DNA from: Valencia hispanica
Taxonomy: Eukaryota; Chordata; Actinopteri; Cyprinodontiformes; Valenciidae
Length of the DNA stretch: 64,000 bases
Direction of reading: 5' to 3'
NCBI GenBank assembly: GCA_963556495.2
Contig: OY747712.1
Location: 31,640,235-31,704,234, forward strand
The notes beneath the pieces were generated by a model. It was not told the origin of the DNA, searched no databases, and saw only the letters and a list, made by a program, of their open reading frames with translations. Every line of letters starts with the position of its first letter. Position 1 is the stretch's first letter. A program made the position numbers and the translations under genes. Below, one piece after another: positions 11,116 through 23,783 of the stretch.

Positions 11116-11675
11116 GGTTGTCGCAGTTATATGGAGATGATGTTATTTCCACTTCCAGACTCAGGCTCCACAGCATCCACAGGAACATTCAAAGGTTTAA
11201 AAATGCAGCAGATGTTGCAACTAGCACTTTTTTGTAAAGGCCCCTTTGCTTTTACCAATCATACCACTTTGTGTAGGATTTTGATAATGAGAAACTATTT
11301 TGTTGACCTCCAAATAATGATAAAACAACTGATATTGATCTGCACAGAGCAGCAGGAATGCTTTCTAAATATTGACAGAGCTGCAGAATTTTTGCACGAA
11401 ATAATTTGCTACGATTTATTTTGTATGTTTGGATTACTTGGGTTGTTGCTGACATCTGGTGTGAATTTAATATCAATGGCCCCATTACAAATATTTAAAT
11501 TGAGAATTATGTTGATGTGTTCAATACTTTAAGGGCGACCCAAACCTTTATATGAACTCCACCAAGCATTTGGCTAAAGGTTGCAATAAAGCTATAACTA
11601 CAACAGTTGTATTTTTAAGGGGGGTATATTGACAAGTTACCCATTTTATTTATATATTTACATAAACATTTCAGA

Positions 11676-12050
11676 GGGCTGCACAGTGGCACGGTTGCCT
11701 TGCAGCAAGAAGGTCCTGGGTTCAAATCCCGGCCTGGGGTCTTTCTGCATGGAGTTTGCATGTTCTCCCTGTGCATGCATGGGTTCTCTCCAGGTACTCC
11801 GGCTTTCTCCCCCAGTACAAAAAAAAAAAGACTATTAGGTGAATTGGTCTCTCCAAATTGCCCTTAGGTATGAGTGTGTGCGTGCATGGTTGTTTGTCCT
11901 GTATGTCTTTGTGTTGCCCTGCGATGGATTGGCGACCTGTCCAGGGTGTACTCTGCCTCTCGCTGCGTGACTTGCTGGAGATAGGCATCAGCCCCCCCTC
12001 AACCCTGCATAGAATGGACGGGTGCAGAAAATGGATGGATGGATGGATAA
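11676..12050 (+). mobile_element. tRNA-derived SINE-like repeat with (GGAT)n tail
   Basis: Opens ggctgcacagtggcacggttgcc, has a Pol III B box (ggttcaaatcc, 11719-11729), a conserved fish repeat body (ggagtttgcatgttctccctgtg; ctgcgatggattggcgacctg) and ends in atggatggatggatgg. The tRNA-like head is not a functional tRNA: no cloverleaf follows the B box. Confidence 0.65.
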
Positions 12051-12763
12051 ATATTTCAGACTTGTATACCTTGTCCAGCTGGTATTATGCATAGCAGGGA
12101 GTAACATGGTTTTTAGCTGCATATTTGAGTTGTGCACAATTTCATGGTTCAGTCGTTGGCAGGCGATTACACAGAGAGCACTTTGTATTCTGTGGACTCT
12201 CATATTTTCATCAGTGAGGTCATATGATGCAGAGCAGAGAGAAGAGCTCGGTGTAAGACGTGACGTAGGAAGTGAGTTAGGGCAGAGAAATGGAGCTGAT
12301 GTACATCTCCTAACTGCGACCAAAAATAGCTGCAGCAGCATCACTCTGGTTTTATAGCCTGCGTCACCCCCCTCCCGTACCTTGCCCCACACAGATGGGT
12401 TGGGTTTGTTTTTTCCAGAATTTATGCTTCCTTCAAATATCAATAAAGTACCAGTAGTGGCATATCTTTAACATCATCGCAACAGAAGATCTCATCAAAA
12501 TCTTCAATGTCATTTAAATATTTGCTGAACTTATGAAGGATTCCCTCTCGGGTCCCTCATTATTTTTTCTTTCTTTTATGACCTCAATGATCTTGAAATA
12601 TTTTGATGGAAAGCTTCCTCTGCGGCCCTCCTTCGCTCCACCTCTGCCATCCAGGCTTTTCTCTGAGGTGGGAAAGGCAGCTGCTTTAAATGCTTCGAGC
12701 CTCTGCGAGAACAGTTCCACAGGATGTCCTGCTCAGACAGACGCAGCTCTGACGTCAAACAGA

Positions 12764-12917
12764 CGCACACACACACACATACGCACACTCACACACGCAC
12801 ACACACACATACGCACACTCACGCACGCACACACACACACACTCACGCACACTCACGCACACACTCACGCACACACACCCACACCCCCCCACACACACAC
12901 ACACACTCACGCACACA
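12764..12917. repeat. CA-rich compound microsatellite
   Basis: About 154 bp of (CA)n interrupted by CG, CT and TC steps (cacacgcacactcacgcac...). It generates spurious His/Thr-rich and Cys/Val-rich ORFs on the two strands. Confidence 0.95.
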
Positions 12918-13087
12918 AATACACATTTACACTGCACCCACCCATTCCTTCACATTCCACCTCTTTTAAGGCCTCCGCTGGCATCACTTCTCAAAATGTC
13001 ACACATGTGTACTTTAGATGTACTGGAAATGTTCAGAGGAAAAAAACTTTATGTGAAAAAATGTACTCTAAATATTTCATCAAGTAC

Positions 13088-13556
13088 AGTGTCTTGCAAA
13101 AGCATTCACACCCTTTGAACATTTTCAAATTTTATCAACACAGATGTCAATGTATTTTATTGTTTTTTTTTATCTTAGGAGGAACGGTTGAGTTAAAAAA
13201 AGCTATATTTCAAGCTTTGGAAAATTATTAGTTGTGAGACCAAAACTGAGCTTTACTTGTGTGAAAATGAACACATCACATCATAATAAGACACCATCTC
13301 CAGGGTAAAACATGGTGGTGGCAGTGTCATGCTGTGGCTGCTCTTCAGCTGGGTTAGGGAAGCCGGTCAGAGTTTATGGAAGATGGCTAACACTAAATAC
13401 AGGGCAATCCCGGAAGGAAACCTGTTAAAGGTTGAGAAAGATTTGAGACATAGAATACCAATAAGATCTGTCTATCTTTGTGGTCAAAGTGAAACAAAAT
13501 TGAAAAAGGTTACGATTGTTTTATTAAGAGATTGGGTCAAAGAAGAGCTTTGAGGA
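13088..13556 (+). mobile_element. Tc1-like relic
   Basis: Starts with a degraded terminal repeat (gtgtcttgcaaaagcattcacaccctttgaac). It contains aaaacatggtggtggcagtgtcatgctgtgg and atacagggcaatcccggaaggaaacctg, the Tc1 transposase midsection. Highly deleted. Confidence 0.7.
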
Positions 13557-14239
13557 TGCTTAAACACTGTAAATAACATTGATATTCAGTTGAATATCCC
13601 AGTTTTTCCTCTGTGTAAATACTGTAATTCAATACCTTAACACAGCACTAAACATAGTGCTCACTAAAAATAAACTAAATCTTTAAGAAAATCTACACAA
13701 AATACAAATCAAAAGAAGCTCTCCTTTTTAAGAAGGACTTTGATGTTTCAAGTCACTTCAACCAAACCACCCAAACCTGGTTTACCTCAGTTTAGATAAA
13801 CCTGATTTATCGGCAGCTTACTTTGTCAGCAGGTCAGGAAGTGCATGATTTTGTGCACATGTCAGCTAAAAACAGCAAAGCCTTACATCTAGAAAGCAAT
13901 GGGAATTTATTTGATTTGGAACTATTTTTCTGGTCACAATATCAACAAAAATGTCATTGTTGGGGGAAAGTTTTTGGAGGAAACGTTAACCTGTATAAAA
14001 GAAGAAAATTCAAAAAGGGAGAGTAACATTTTTCTCACCAAAAGGTGGACTAACACAACCTTGGGGGTAGAAACGACCTGTATTTTAAGGTTTTACTTAA
14101 GATATTTCTCTTTGTTTTATGCTGCTATAGGGTAAATATCTGTTTATTCAGATTTGATTAAAATGTGCTAGTTAATGTTAATTTAATACACAGGCTGGAT
14201 TTCACTGTAGGAATCCATCCATCCATCCATCCAAATCTT

Positions 14240-14615
14240 TGACCTACATGAAATTCACATGTGAAAACATGTTAAAAAAACATATGAGATGTGTGGGAAA
14301 CACGTGACCACCTGTGTTTTGCACACAGGAATTTGAAATTGGAACATTTTCATGGTAATTAACTAAACTCATGGGCATTCACATGGGAAGCCCACAGGAT
14401 AATATGTAAGCCACATGTGAAAATTTTTATTTTCCTAACAAAAACCTTAATGTGACAAAAAACGTGTGAAACCCATGTGAAGCGTATGTGATTACATATG
14501 AAAAATATGTAAAACCACACATGTGAAGTCCATGTGTGCTACACGTGTGGTTTACCAGGTACCAGATGGGATAACATGTGATCCCATGTGAAGAAGATGT
14601 TCAACCCATGTGACT
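14240..14615. repeat. CATGTG-rich degenerate array
   Basis: About 370 bp with at least eight CATGTG and two CACGTG hexamers, mostly in a loose acatgtgaa-cc pattern (acccatgtgaagc, ccacatgtgaa, tcccatgtgaaga). The repeat unit is too degenerate to define by eye. A (CATC)n run lies just upstream (14216-14232). Confidence 0.6.
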
Positions 14616-16144
14616 TTTCCGTATGGGCAGGAATATAAACAGACATAGAATTTTATAATTTTGTCATAATATAAATTCAAACCAGTCACATGTTTGGCCT
14701 CTTATCATAAATCAGAACATTTTCTCAATATATTTGCTATAATAAAATTTATTTTGATCTCTTAACTTGTAATTCTGTCATTTACCCACAAAAACACAAG
14801 TGTCCATTGTTGGTTGAATAAACTTCAGATGTGCTTTAGAGGAAATGCAAACCAGGAGTTTTTCTTGGCACTAAATGTTGTGAAGTACATTAATCTAAAT
14901 TTAGTAAAAATAACTTGCATGCTCTGCATACTTTTTCTATTTTTAGTCTAGCCATGATCTTTCCATCAGAGAGTGACAGGCAGAAGAACGTGTGAGACAT
15001 TACAGGAACTTGAGTGTAAAATTTAATCTCAAGTTGCTCATTGGTTCATAAATGAGTTGTTATTCACATTTTTGGAAGGTTTTGTAAAATATCACTCGCC
15101 ATACCCAAAGCCAGATTACTAACCAATCAAGTATTCAATTAAACAGAAACTGCATGGCAATAGGAAGTATAGGTTAAAAGAAAGCTACACGATTATGCCC
15201 AATCATAGTATTTAACAATAATCAAAGCTATTATCAAAGCTTTGACTTTTTGTGAAAACTCAAAGCAGCCCTCAATACCAGCAGAAACAAAGATGTAACT
15301 GAGCAGTTTCAAAAGAGATTAAATTACTAGAATTTAACACAGAAGAAACCTTTTGAGTTTAGTCTGAAAGCACTTTACTGTGCCTGGATTTACTTTTAAT
15401 TTGTATATATTTTTTGTGGTTCATATGCAGAACTTGATAAGGAAAATATACTGGTTTCTAAAGCTCCTAAGTGAAGTTAAAATTATCTTACCGAAAGAGC
15501 TGAACATGGTTCTCCTTGCTTTCCCTCCACTCCTCTGCTCCTGTTTCCAGAGATTCAAGAGAGTCATCATGATTCCTCATACCACAGATCAGTAGATCAG
15601 AAGTTTCACTTCTTGAAACATAACTCTGTTTGAAATAGACTAGATTAGAAAATATCTTATCCTTTAGATTTCTACGTCAGCAGATTTTTATTTGATGTCT
15701 TAGTAAGACAACTGATCTAGGAGATCGCTGATATCTTTCACAGTGAACTTTCCAGTCAAAGTAAAAGCTGCATTTCAAAAATATATATACAATATGGCAA
15801 AATCTTTTTCTAAAAGTATCTCGAATCAGAAGCCTTGAGTGGTCAGTCTTTTATAACTTTCTTGCATGCAAGCGAAAAAAATGATGGCAAGAAATTATGA
15901 CTTTGAAGCAGTTTTCCAAAGTTTTTTTATTTATGCTTTTTGTACAGAACGAGAAAATTACTTCTTCAGATGTGTTATCTTTCCTCTATGTGATGTCATG
16001 AAGGCCAGAATCAGGCTTTCTGCCATGCAGGGACTGAGACCCTTTCTGTTTTAAGCAGCATGTTCAGAGGGTGCAAACTGCAGAGGCTGAAATGGAAACA
16101 TTTCTTCATGTAATAGATGCCGTATGAAAACACAGCTAAATATG

Positions 16145-17010
16145 CTGCCCTGCAAAAGTATTCAGATTCATTTTCCCTTTTTTACATGGTTTTCAAAATG
16201 TTTATTCAGTCTTCTTTTTACTCTGATTAAAATAGAATGCAACAACTTGTCTGCAGAGGTCACTTCATTAGTAAATGAGGGCAATCTGTGAGTTAGAAAA
16301 ATATGTAGTATAAATACAGCTATTCAACGAAGGCTTCAAAGGTTTATTAGAGAACATTAGTAAATAAACAGCCTCTTGAAGACCAAGGAACACAGAAACC
16401 AAGTCAGGGACAATGTTGTAGAGAAGTCTAATGCAGGACTGGGTTACAAAATGAAACCCAAAGCTTTGAACATCTCATACAGTTCTCTTCAATACAGCAT
16501 CTGAAATTATTCAAAGAGAAGTCCAGAGACCTATGGTCACTCTGGAGGAGCTGCAGTGATCCACAGCTCTGGTGAGAGACTCTAACAAAAACTTTTAGCT
16601 GTGCACTTCACAAATCTAGTATTTATTGAAGAATAGCAACATAATATTATTGAAAGAATAAAAAGTCCAGTTTGGAGTTGGCCAAGAGCCATGCAGCGGT
16701 TAGAAAACAACTTGTGGAAAAGGGTGCTCTGGTCAGGGGAGACCAAAACTGAACATGTTAAAGTGCATGCAAAAGGTAAATAGAGAAAACCTAAAACTGC
16801 ACATCACTCTGAACAAACCGTTCCTATGGTGAAACATGGTGGTGGTGGCGTCATGCTGTGAGAACACTTTTCTTTTACAGGTAAAGAGAAGCTGTCACTT
16901 GAGCTAAAGACCGAGAGACACTTCAATGTGTAAAAGAACAGAGCTTGAAGAGACACACCCAAAAGACTTGCAGTTCTACGAAGTATTAACACAACTGGTT
17001 GCACAGGATT
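16145..17010 (+). mobile_element. Tc1-like relic
   Basis: Terminal repeat gccctgcaaaagtattcag, then gaagaccaaggaacacagaaacc (N-terminal region), tctggaggagctgcagtgatcc, ggtgctctggtcaggggagaccaaaactg (WSDETK region) and gtgaaacatggtggtggtgg. Stops and frameshifts throughout. Confidence 0.72.
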
Positions 17011-17699
17011 TCAGGTGGATGACAACAAAATCATGCCACAAGTTCCTAATTTACTTTTGTCAACAGATATTCAATCACAACTCATTATGTTCCCTACTTT
17101 TACTTCACAACTATGTGCAATATATTGGTTTATGAAATGAAATCCTTATAAAATACATACACGTTTTGGATTGGTATGCGACAAAATATGAAAGAGATGG
17201 AGTATGAATATTTATACAAGACGTGCGTGTGTGCGCGCGTGCAGGTAAAACTGCAGCACCAAGCGTTTCTAGTTTGACAAAAGTGTCATTTCGGTCCAAT
17301 GAGTTTAACACCAACACTGAAGAAAATGTAAGTTTTCCTACAAACCTTCATCAGAGGGAGCAGCAGAAAGTACATTGTGTTGAATTAGTTTGAGGTGGAT
17401 TGGATCTAATTTAGAAAACAAACCCTGCACGCTTGTATGCGCCTTCCAACTAGTGGAACTATAGTGCAATGGTGCCACCAAGTGGCCGACCGTGAAATTA
17501 CAAAGTGGTTTACCGCAGCCGTCCGTCTGTCTGAGCATCTTATCTCACAACAAGGATCCAGATGTTGAAGGAAAAACAACAAAGGAAACATTCTGCTGTT
17601 TGGACGTGTGATACTGGAGGCAGAGTGAGCCTCAATGCTGGTGTGAATGAGATGGCAGACGAGCCGGAGCTGCCATTCATAAGACTGCTGAATGAGGAC

Positions 17700-18320
17700 G
17701 GGGCTTTCTCTTCTATTTCACATCATGACCGCCGCCACCACCATCATCATCAACATCATCCACATCATCCTCATCATCGTCAGTGCTGGTCACGTGGCGC
17801 TTCGGGAGCGGGCGGTGGGTGTGTCCAATCGCGTGTGGTTTCATTCATAACTACAGTCGTTATTTGAAGCCCAGAATAAAGTATGCAGACGGGGCAGGCT
17901 GGCTGTGGACGGCTTCTCACCGAGTCTACAACGAGGTGAGTCCTTTGTTTCACCCCCCCCCCCCCTCCCCCCCCTCCCTCTTAGCCTACTTTACCCGGAC
18001 CGGCTCGCACCGACCCCACGGGCGTTTTCACGGTCTAACGTGGTGCTGTTTTAATTATGTATGTTCCGGCGGTACAGCCCGTGTTTATTTGAGGGGTGTC
18101 ACACGGCGGAGTTCCCACTTGAGCGGGGTCCATGTCGTGATGTATCACCCTCCCGACAGACTGAGAGCAGGCGGCGCATTGACATGGGACAGCCCTGCTG
18201 ACCGGGGGATTTTCGGCGGAGAAGGAAAGATGATGCTGCTGCTGCTGGTGGTGGTGGTGGTGGTGCTGATGCTGAGCGCCGCCGCCGGCTGCAGCAGCGC
18301 ATCTCTGTAGTCCCGCCTGC
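17700..18320 (+). promoter_or_regulatory. cbarp: GC/CpG-rich probable cbarp promoter region
   Basis: An abrupt GC- and CpG-rich stretch in an AT-rich surround, including CAT/CATC repeats (17738-17780), a C-tract (about 17951-17972) and GTG repeats (18247-18265). It overlaps the proposed exon 1 donor. No TATA box is recognised. CpG enrichment was judged by eye. Confidence 0.4.
17880..17935 (+). other. cbarp: Probable cbarp non-coding exon 1 (3' part)
   Basis: GC-rich DNA ends in a strong donor (ACGAG/GTGAGT at 17935/17936). The next cbarp exon (27990) begins 24 nt before the ATG, so a 5' UTR exon is required upstream. The start of this exon is not determined; intron 1 would be about 10 kb. 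The assignment is inferred. Confidence 0.45.
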
Positions 18321-19009
18321 AAACAGAGAGCGGAGGGAAGCTCCTCCAACACCTCTCGTTATTGACCGTAAGATACAACACATCTGGGGCCCCTCACTGC
18401 CCACTCACACGTCAGGGTTTTGTGCAGTAAAGCCCCCTGTCTCACACTCCCCCTCCTCCTCCTGCCCTCCTCCCGCTGATGGTATTTCTAAAGATACAAA
18501 CACCATCAGTGTGATTGAAGTGCAGGGAGCTAGAAAGTGTCTGTCTGAGCTCCAAACAACCATCTGCCCGGAAAATAAACCGGAGATGAAGTGACAATGT
18601 AACATGTTCTCAAATCCTGGATTATTATTAATATTCAGAATATAGAGCCAGTGTTGAATTTCTTAGTTTAGGCCTACTTCAAAACAAGCGTCGAGTGATA
18701 GGATAATGAAGCTGAAAAGTACTGCTGTGTTTTTGTGAATGGGATTAAAGTTTTAGATGAATGTGCAAAACAGATGTTGTGCAACAAATGTCATGTGTGA
18801 TGCAAACAGTGGATGTAAAACAGCTTGGAGGTTTGGATAAAACAATTTAGGATTAAATATCCATGCATTTATTGTGAATGAAAGGGACATAGTTTTAATT
18901 AGATTTGTCTTAATACAGCATGTTGAAGGGGAGAGTTAATGTCCATGTTAAGGAATAACTATTTTAGTTTAATGGTTATTAAGGCATTTAGGGAAAGAAA
19001 CCTTTTTGT

Positions 19010-19994
19010 ATTTTATCCTTTGACATATCTGCTTGCAATATTATGTGAAAGTCCAACATAAAATGAAATGAAAGTTCTTCTTATGAGAGGAATAAAACTG
19101 AAAAGTGTGGCATGCAATCAATTAACCACCTTTTAGTTGCAGTTGAAAGCCTTCTGAAATATGTTTCAGCTTTGCACATTTAGCAAAAATAGCTAAAGCT
19201 CATTCAGAGAGATCTGTGAACATCAATTTTAAATGTCTTGCAACATATTCTGTAAAGTGTCCTTTTGTCCTTGAAAGGCGTATATAAATAAAATATATTA
19301 TTATTATTATTATTTTATTTTTTTCTAGATTGGATTTATGTCTGGACTTTCTCTGGCTCGTCGTATACATGCATATGCTTTGGTGTAATCTAGTGCTGTA
19401 TAATGAATCAACATAACATATCAGTGTTTGCTATGTTAATAAAGCAAAGAACTGTTTGAAGCTTAATAATTGTCAGGGATTATTTTTCATTGGTCAGAAA
19501 TTCAGCTTTGTACAACAATGTTATATTAAGCTATAGGACAGAGTTTTACAACAGTATCTGCCTACTCCTGACACAGATGACAGTTCCCCCAATGCTAAAA
19601 GTCACAGAGAGTGAGAAGTGAGGAAAATGTGGATTTATCACTGTTGATTTCCTCAGTATAGAACAATAATATTATACTTCCCTAACCTTAACAATGCTAA
19701 TGTAGCTGTATCTTTAGGGGAAATGTAATGCTTGAAGGTGAACCTTCACACCAGTTCCTAGTCTTCTGCAGCCTCTAATAGGTTTTCTTCCAGGATTGAT
19801 CTGAATTTAGCTCCATCTATGTCCCCATAAACTTTCACCAGCTTTCCTGTTTCTGCTGAAGAAAAACATCACCAGAGCTTGATGCTGTTATCGCCATGGT
19901 TCAACGGGGTTGATGTGTTCAGTGTGTTTTTCTTTTTTTTAGTTTTGTACCTCAAATAGTACAAAGAGTGTTTAGAAATTGCCCAGAAAGTTAA
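19010..19994 (-). mobile_element. Tc1-like relic, left part (split by TTAA element)
   Basis: Antisense Tc1 landmarks: ccaccttttagttgcagttg (C-terminal end), gcagcctctaataggttttcttccaggattgatc and ctttcctgtttctgctgaagaaaa. A LINE L2-like tail (19250-19320) is embedded. The relic resumes at 21764 as gtgatcagagcaccttcttccac. Confidence 0.68.
19250..19320 (+). mobile_element. LINE (L2-type) 3' tail
   Basis: gtaaagtgtccttttgtccttgaaaggcgtatataaataaa followed by (ttattatt)n resembles the L2-type 3' end (GTCCTTGAAAGGCGCTATATAAAT). Confidence 0.55.
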
Positions 19995-21763
19995 AGGACT
20001 CGTTCAATGAAAAACCATGTAATAGGCTTCATGTTCTTTGTGAAATGCGATCGGTCACTCTGAGCTGCATATGCATGCTGCACCTGAACATTTTCTCCAA
20101 CTCCCATTGCCTACATTAGCTACAGAAAGAAAACAGCTGTTGTGGCGCTCTGCATTTGGGGCTGGGGGAGCTCTACGCACGGCATGCTTAAATTAATCAG
20201 TATAACAGGGTCTTTCTTTACAGAGTAATATTTTATAATCCCCGATTCTGTTACCAAGAAGATTCTGTTATAAACATTTGTGTATAACTATCTACCTCTT
20301 TGCCAGAATACTGACAAGCTCAGTAGACTAAATCCTCTTGAAGCAACGATTGGGGCTGGCCCCTTAACGTTTGTTTAAATGATGAACATTTGAAATCACA
20401 GCGCGCATGCCCAACGTGAGCTCAGTAGACAGCCGAGGGGCACAAATGCCACGGGCCCAAGCTGAGATCCCGCTACCTTCCTCGATAGAGAAAGGCAGCA
20501 ATGTGCCATCTAGCGTGCAGTCAGCCAGAAATTTATTATTAGAAGAAGAAGAAATCCCGCTATCAAACCACAGCAGAAAGTAATGCGCCCTGTTTTGCCA
20601 AATGCGAAAGTTGGTTGTGCAGCATAACTCATATTCAAATATCGGAATAGCACACTCACGTTTACGTTCTGTTGGATAGAAGTGTGCAGCCATCTAATAT
20701 CCTTGCTAGCTACCAAGACAAAAAAAATGTATGAAGTTGATTTTTTGATAAAGTCTAAATTTAGCACATTGCCTCTTGAACGAAAATTACAGATTAAACA
20801 TTTGGGAGGTCACCAGCCAGTAGATTTTAACATCGTTCAAGGACTGTAAGAGATTATTATAGATTTAAAGAGGATTATTTGAAAGATTATACAGTTATTG
20901 AAAAGTTTGCACAGATGAAAGATCTGCTTTTTTTTCAAGAAGAACACCACTGGTGAGTGACCCTTTATTTATAATTTCATGTAGGCTATAAAAAAGGTTT
21001 AATTCTTCAATTACATTTACATAAAATGGCGTTTGTAGTGTGTAGATGCGTGCTACTTTATATGGTTAATTTAATATTGAATCAATATTAAATCAATCAC
21101 ATAAACTAGCAATCAATATCATTGATCAAAGTCAGATTATATGTATCACAGAAAAATTAGTTGCTGCCATTAGGTGTTGAGTTGCTGTATCCCACCTAAC
21201 TTATCATGCCAGAGGAATGGAAAACAGACGGCAAAACGAGCGAGTCAGAAAAAGCCAGTCCCTTCTATGTCACAGGGAAAATTAGTATTCATGGTCTTAC
21301 CCACCTTGGCTTGCGACCGTCCACAGGAAGGCCAATTTTGCAGCTTGGAGAGAGCAGAGCCCATCTTTGCTGGTAGAAGCTAGAAGGCGAAGCTAACTGT
21401 TAGCAACTCCACAGCATGGCAGAACAGAGTCAGGCTTGGTTTATTTGTGGACATAGCACATCAGTGTTGCACTTTCTTTTACCAAAGAAAGAGGAGCTGA
21501 GGAAGAAACTGGTGGATTTAGTCTTTGAACACCCCCAGCGAAGTAAGTTAAGTTAATTATTTGTTTGAAAGCAGCTTAAGCCTGTGATTGCTGTTAGGCA
21601 ATCACAGGCTATACTTTTGCATATTGTGAATAATAATGAGTTAGACTCAAGATCCTGTCGTTTCCCCTCATCTACCCCTCCGAAAAACGGCAACCCCCTG
21701 AAACAGCAGCAAGAGAGCATCACAGCAAATTTATTGGAAAAAAACAAACTGTGAATGAGACCT
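19995..21763. mobile_element. 1.77-kb TTAA-flanked element
   Basis: TTAA at 19991-19994 and 21764-21767. The inverted ends are aggactcgttca and, reverse-complemented, aggtctcattca (10 of 12). The flanks rejoin a Tc1 relic (gcccagaaag-TTAA-tatttggtttcaggtgatcagagcacc, matching ggccaaaaagttccattttggtctcatctgaccagagcacc of copy A). A one-ended relative lies at 54782. It contains a possible THAP-like coding exon (21416-21542) but no transposase. Confidence 0.7.
21416..21542 (+). pseudogene. Possible THAP-like coding fragment inside the TTAA element
   Basis: Open from ATG (21416) to a GTAAGT donor: about 42 residues, MAEQSQAWFICGHSTSVLHF then LLPKKEELRKKLVDLVFEHP. The Cys-x-Gly...hFhlPK...LRKKhhdhhF pattern resembles the start of C2CH THAP-like DNA-binding domains, but one expected Cys appears to be Trp. 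Assignment is tentative. Confidence 0.3.
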
Positions 21764-22691
21764 TTAATATTTGGTTTCAGGTGATCAGAGCACCTTCTTC
21801 CACACTGTATGCACTTTATAATTCTGGCCATTAAAAGTGTTTCACATTTTAACATGAACCCTAATGTATTTATGGGGTTTGTATTTGACAGACTAACACA
21901 AAATAGTGCATAACTGGGGGGTGGGTAAAAAGCAGCACATTGTTTTCAAATTGTTCTTTTTTTTTGCAAATGAAATCTGAAGAATGTGACATTTATTCGT
22001 ATTCTGCTTCCTTTGCTCTGATACCCCTAAATATAATCAGCTGCAACCTATTTTTGCCAGAAGCCACCAAACGTTTGCATTTGTGCTGCAGTAGATTAGC
22101 GCAGCATGTTGAAGATTAGATTTACTGTATGATCAGATTAGCAGAAAATAAAACATACGCAATGACTCTTAAGATCCGGATATATAATGAATTGATTGGT
22201 TGCTCTATTACTTTTATTTTAAATATTTGTTTAAAATGTGATAATGAATTCAGTCCTCATTGAATTCAGCTCCTCTGAAATCCATTTTAGATTTCAACCA
22301 TTTCATCTGTAAAACAGTTGAATATCCGGCTGTTCTATTTCTGTTAGGTGTGAATAGGAGAAAACTCTCAAAAGACACTCACAAATATCAGGACAAAAAT
22401 AACAAACGGACTGTGCCTATGAGTAAAGCTTTGAGGGAGATTATTTATCAGGACAAGGATCACAGCCATGTACAGTTTGTGCAGTGATTGCGAGTTGTTG
22501 AGAGCTGCGGCCTCGTCGTAGTTACCTCGAGCTGAGATATTACATAAAATATGAGTCTCCCTCACGGTGAGTGAATGTGCATCAGGGTTATCAGCATGTG
22601 TGAGGGATGCAGTCGTGAACTGATGTTACACAAGCTGCATGGACTCTTTATTCCAGAACAGTCCTTTTCACCTTTGAGATGGAGACAGAAC

Positions 22692-23783
22692 TAGGGGTGT
22701 AATGGTACATGTGTCCGTATTCGAATTTTTCGGTACAGAACCTTCGGTACATCACAGAGGCATACCGAGTTTCCACACAGAAGCACAACTGCGTTACACT
22801 TTAGCCACCAACAAATGTAATTGTAAGATGTAAACAAACAGCACAGCCCCTACTTCTGCTAGCAGAAGTTATGGCCAGCAACTCTTTAAATTGAGAGGGC
22901 TTGAATTCCTACTTCCAGATTCCAGGTGTTACAGAACAAGACGTTTTCATGTTAACTGGTTATCCACTTCCAATAGAGTAAGTGGTTGCTGTTGTTTGTG
23001 GCGTTTGTGGCGTTCTCTTAACGTAGCAATAAAATATAAGCAAAGTGGACATCTGACTTTAATGTGACTTAAAAATATTACTTCCAGGAGTTAGTCAGTG
23101 ACTTTCATCTTGTCTAGCAGCAGCAGCTGGAAGCTGAACCAAGGGAGCACGGTTGCCACCACCAGTGTCCCACATAAATACTAAAATAAAGTTATTGATC
23201 TAATATCATCTTTTGTTTTCATGCATACCAAAGGGTATAAAAGGCCAAATTAAAATATAGCACATGGAACAAATAAAAACTACAAGGTTAGAAACCATGC
23301 CTCTTCAGGAAAAAGGAACTCGTGATCCCGTGATCTATTAGACTAGAGGTACACTGTAATGCTTTCCACCTCACCTGTTTAACTCATGCAACATCCTGTT
23401 AGCTGCATGACTCTCGTAACAGCTTAAATCCTGATTAACTTGTTACTACTGTTGACACAGTCAGTAGGAATGTCTGAAATATAAATGTTATATCCCAGAT
23501 TGTCTTGACTTTGACAGAAAGCCAAAGTATTGATGTTGTAGTTTCCTAAAAAGAAAATATTTAAACTGTTATGTGATTTATTTTATATTTTATTATACAC
23601 ATTTTTATGTTATCCAAGAAAAAATTGGTTAGAAAATTTACTGCATATACGGTTTGATTTTAAATGTCACGAAACAAAATATATTTTTTTTCACTTTGTA
23701 TTTGACTGTACCGAAAATGAACCAAACCCTGAAAATGAACCAATGTACCGAACCGAGATTGTTGGCGTACCGTTACATACCTA
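22692..23783. mobile_element. Non-autonomous hAT-like element with 8-bp TSD
   Basis: Ends taggggtgtaatggtac and, reverse-complemented, taggtatgtaacggtac. Flanks gacagaac (22684-22691) and gccagaac (23784-23791) match at 7 of 8. Sub-terminal cggtac repeats (cggtacagaaccttcggtac) are typical of fish hAT ends. Length 1092 bp; no transposase. In cbarp intron 1. Confidence 0.78.

Larger units (their letters stand above)
11116..17700. other. midn-cbarp spacer outside the listed repeats
   Basis: Apart from the SINE, microsatellite, CATGTG array and Tc1 relics listed separately, 11.1-11.67, 12.06-12.76, 13.56-14.24, 14.62-16.14 and 17.01-17.7 kb hold only short, stop-riddled ORFs. No exon of atp5f1d, the gene between MIDN and CBARP in human, was recognised here. 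Confidence 0.5.

Noticed and set aside
11680..11750. Possible tRNA gene (B box ggttcaaatcc)
   Set aside because: The surrounding sequence is a SINE body ending in (GGAT)n; no acceptor stem or cloverleaf is formed.
12533..13231. 232-codon plus-strand ORF rich in HTHT repeats, and its minus-strand CVCVCV counterpart
   Set aside because: The frame is kept open by the CA microsatellite; there is no splice or homology support on either side.
18035..18404. Several overlapping minus-strand ORFs over the cbarp 5' region
   Set aside because: They translate CTG/CAC repeat DNA (HHHH, TTTT, AAAA runs) and lie in the GC-rich promoter or intron; no family resemblance.
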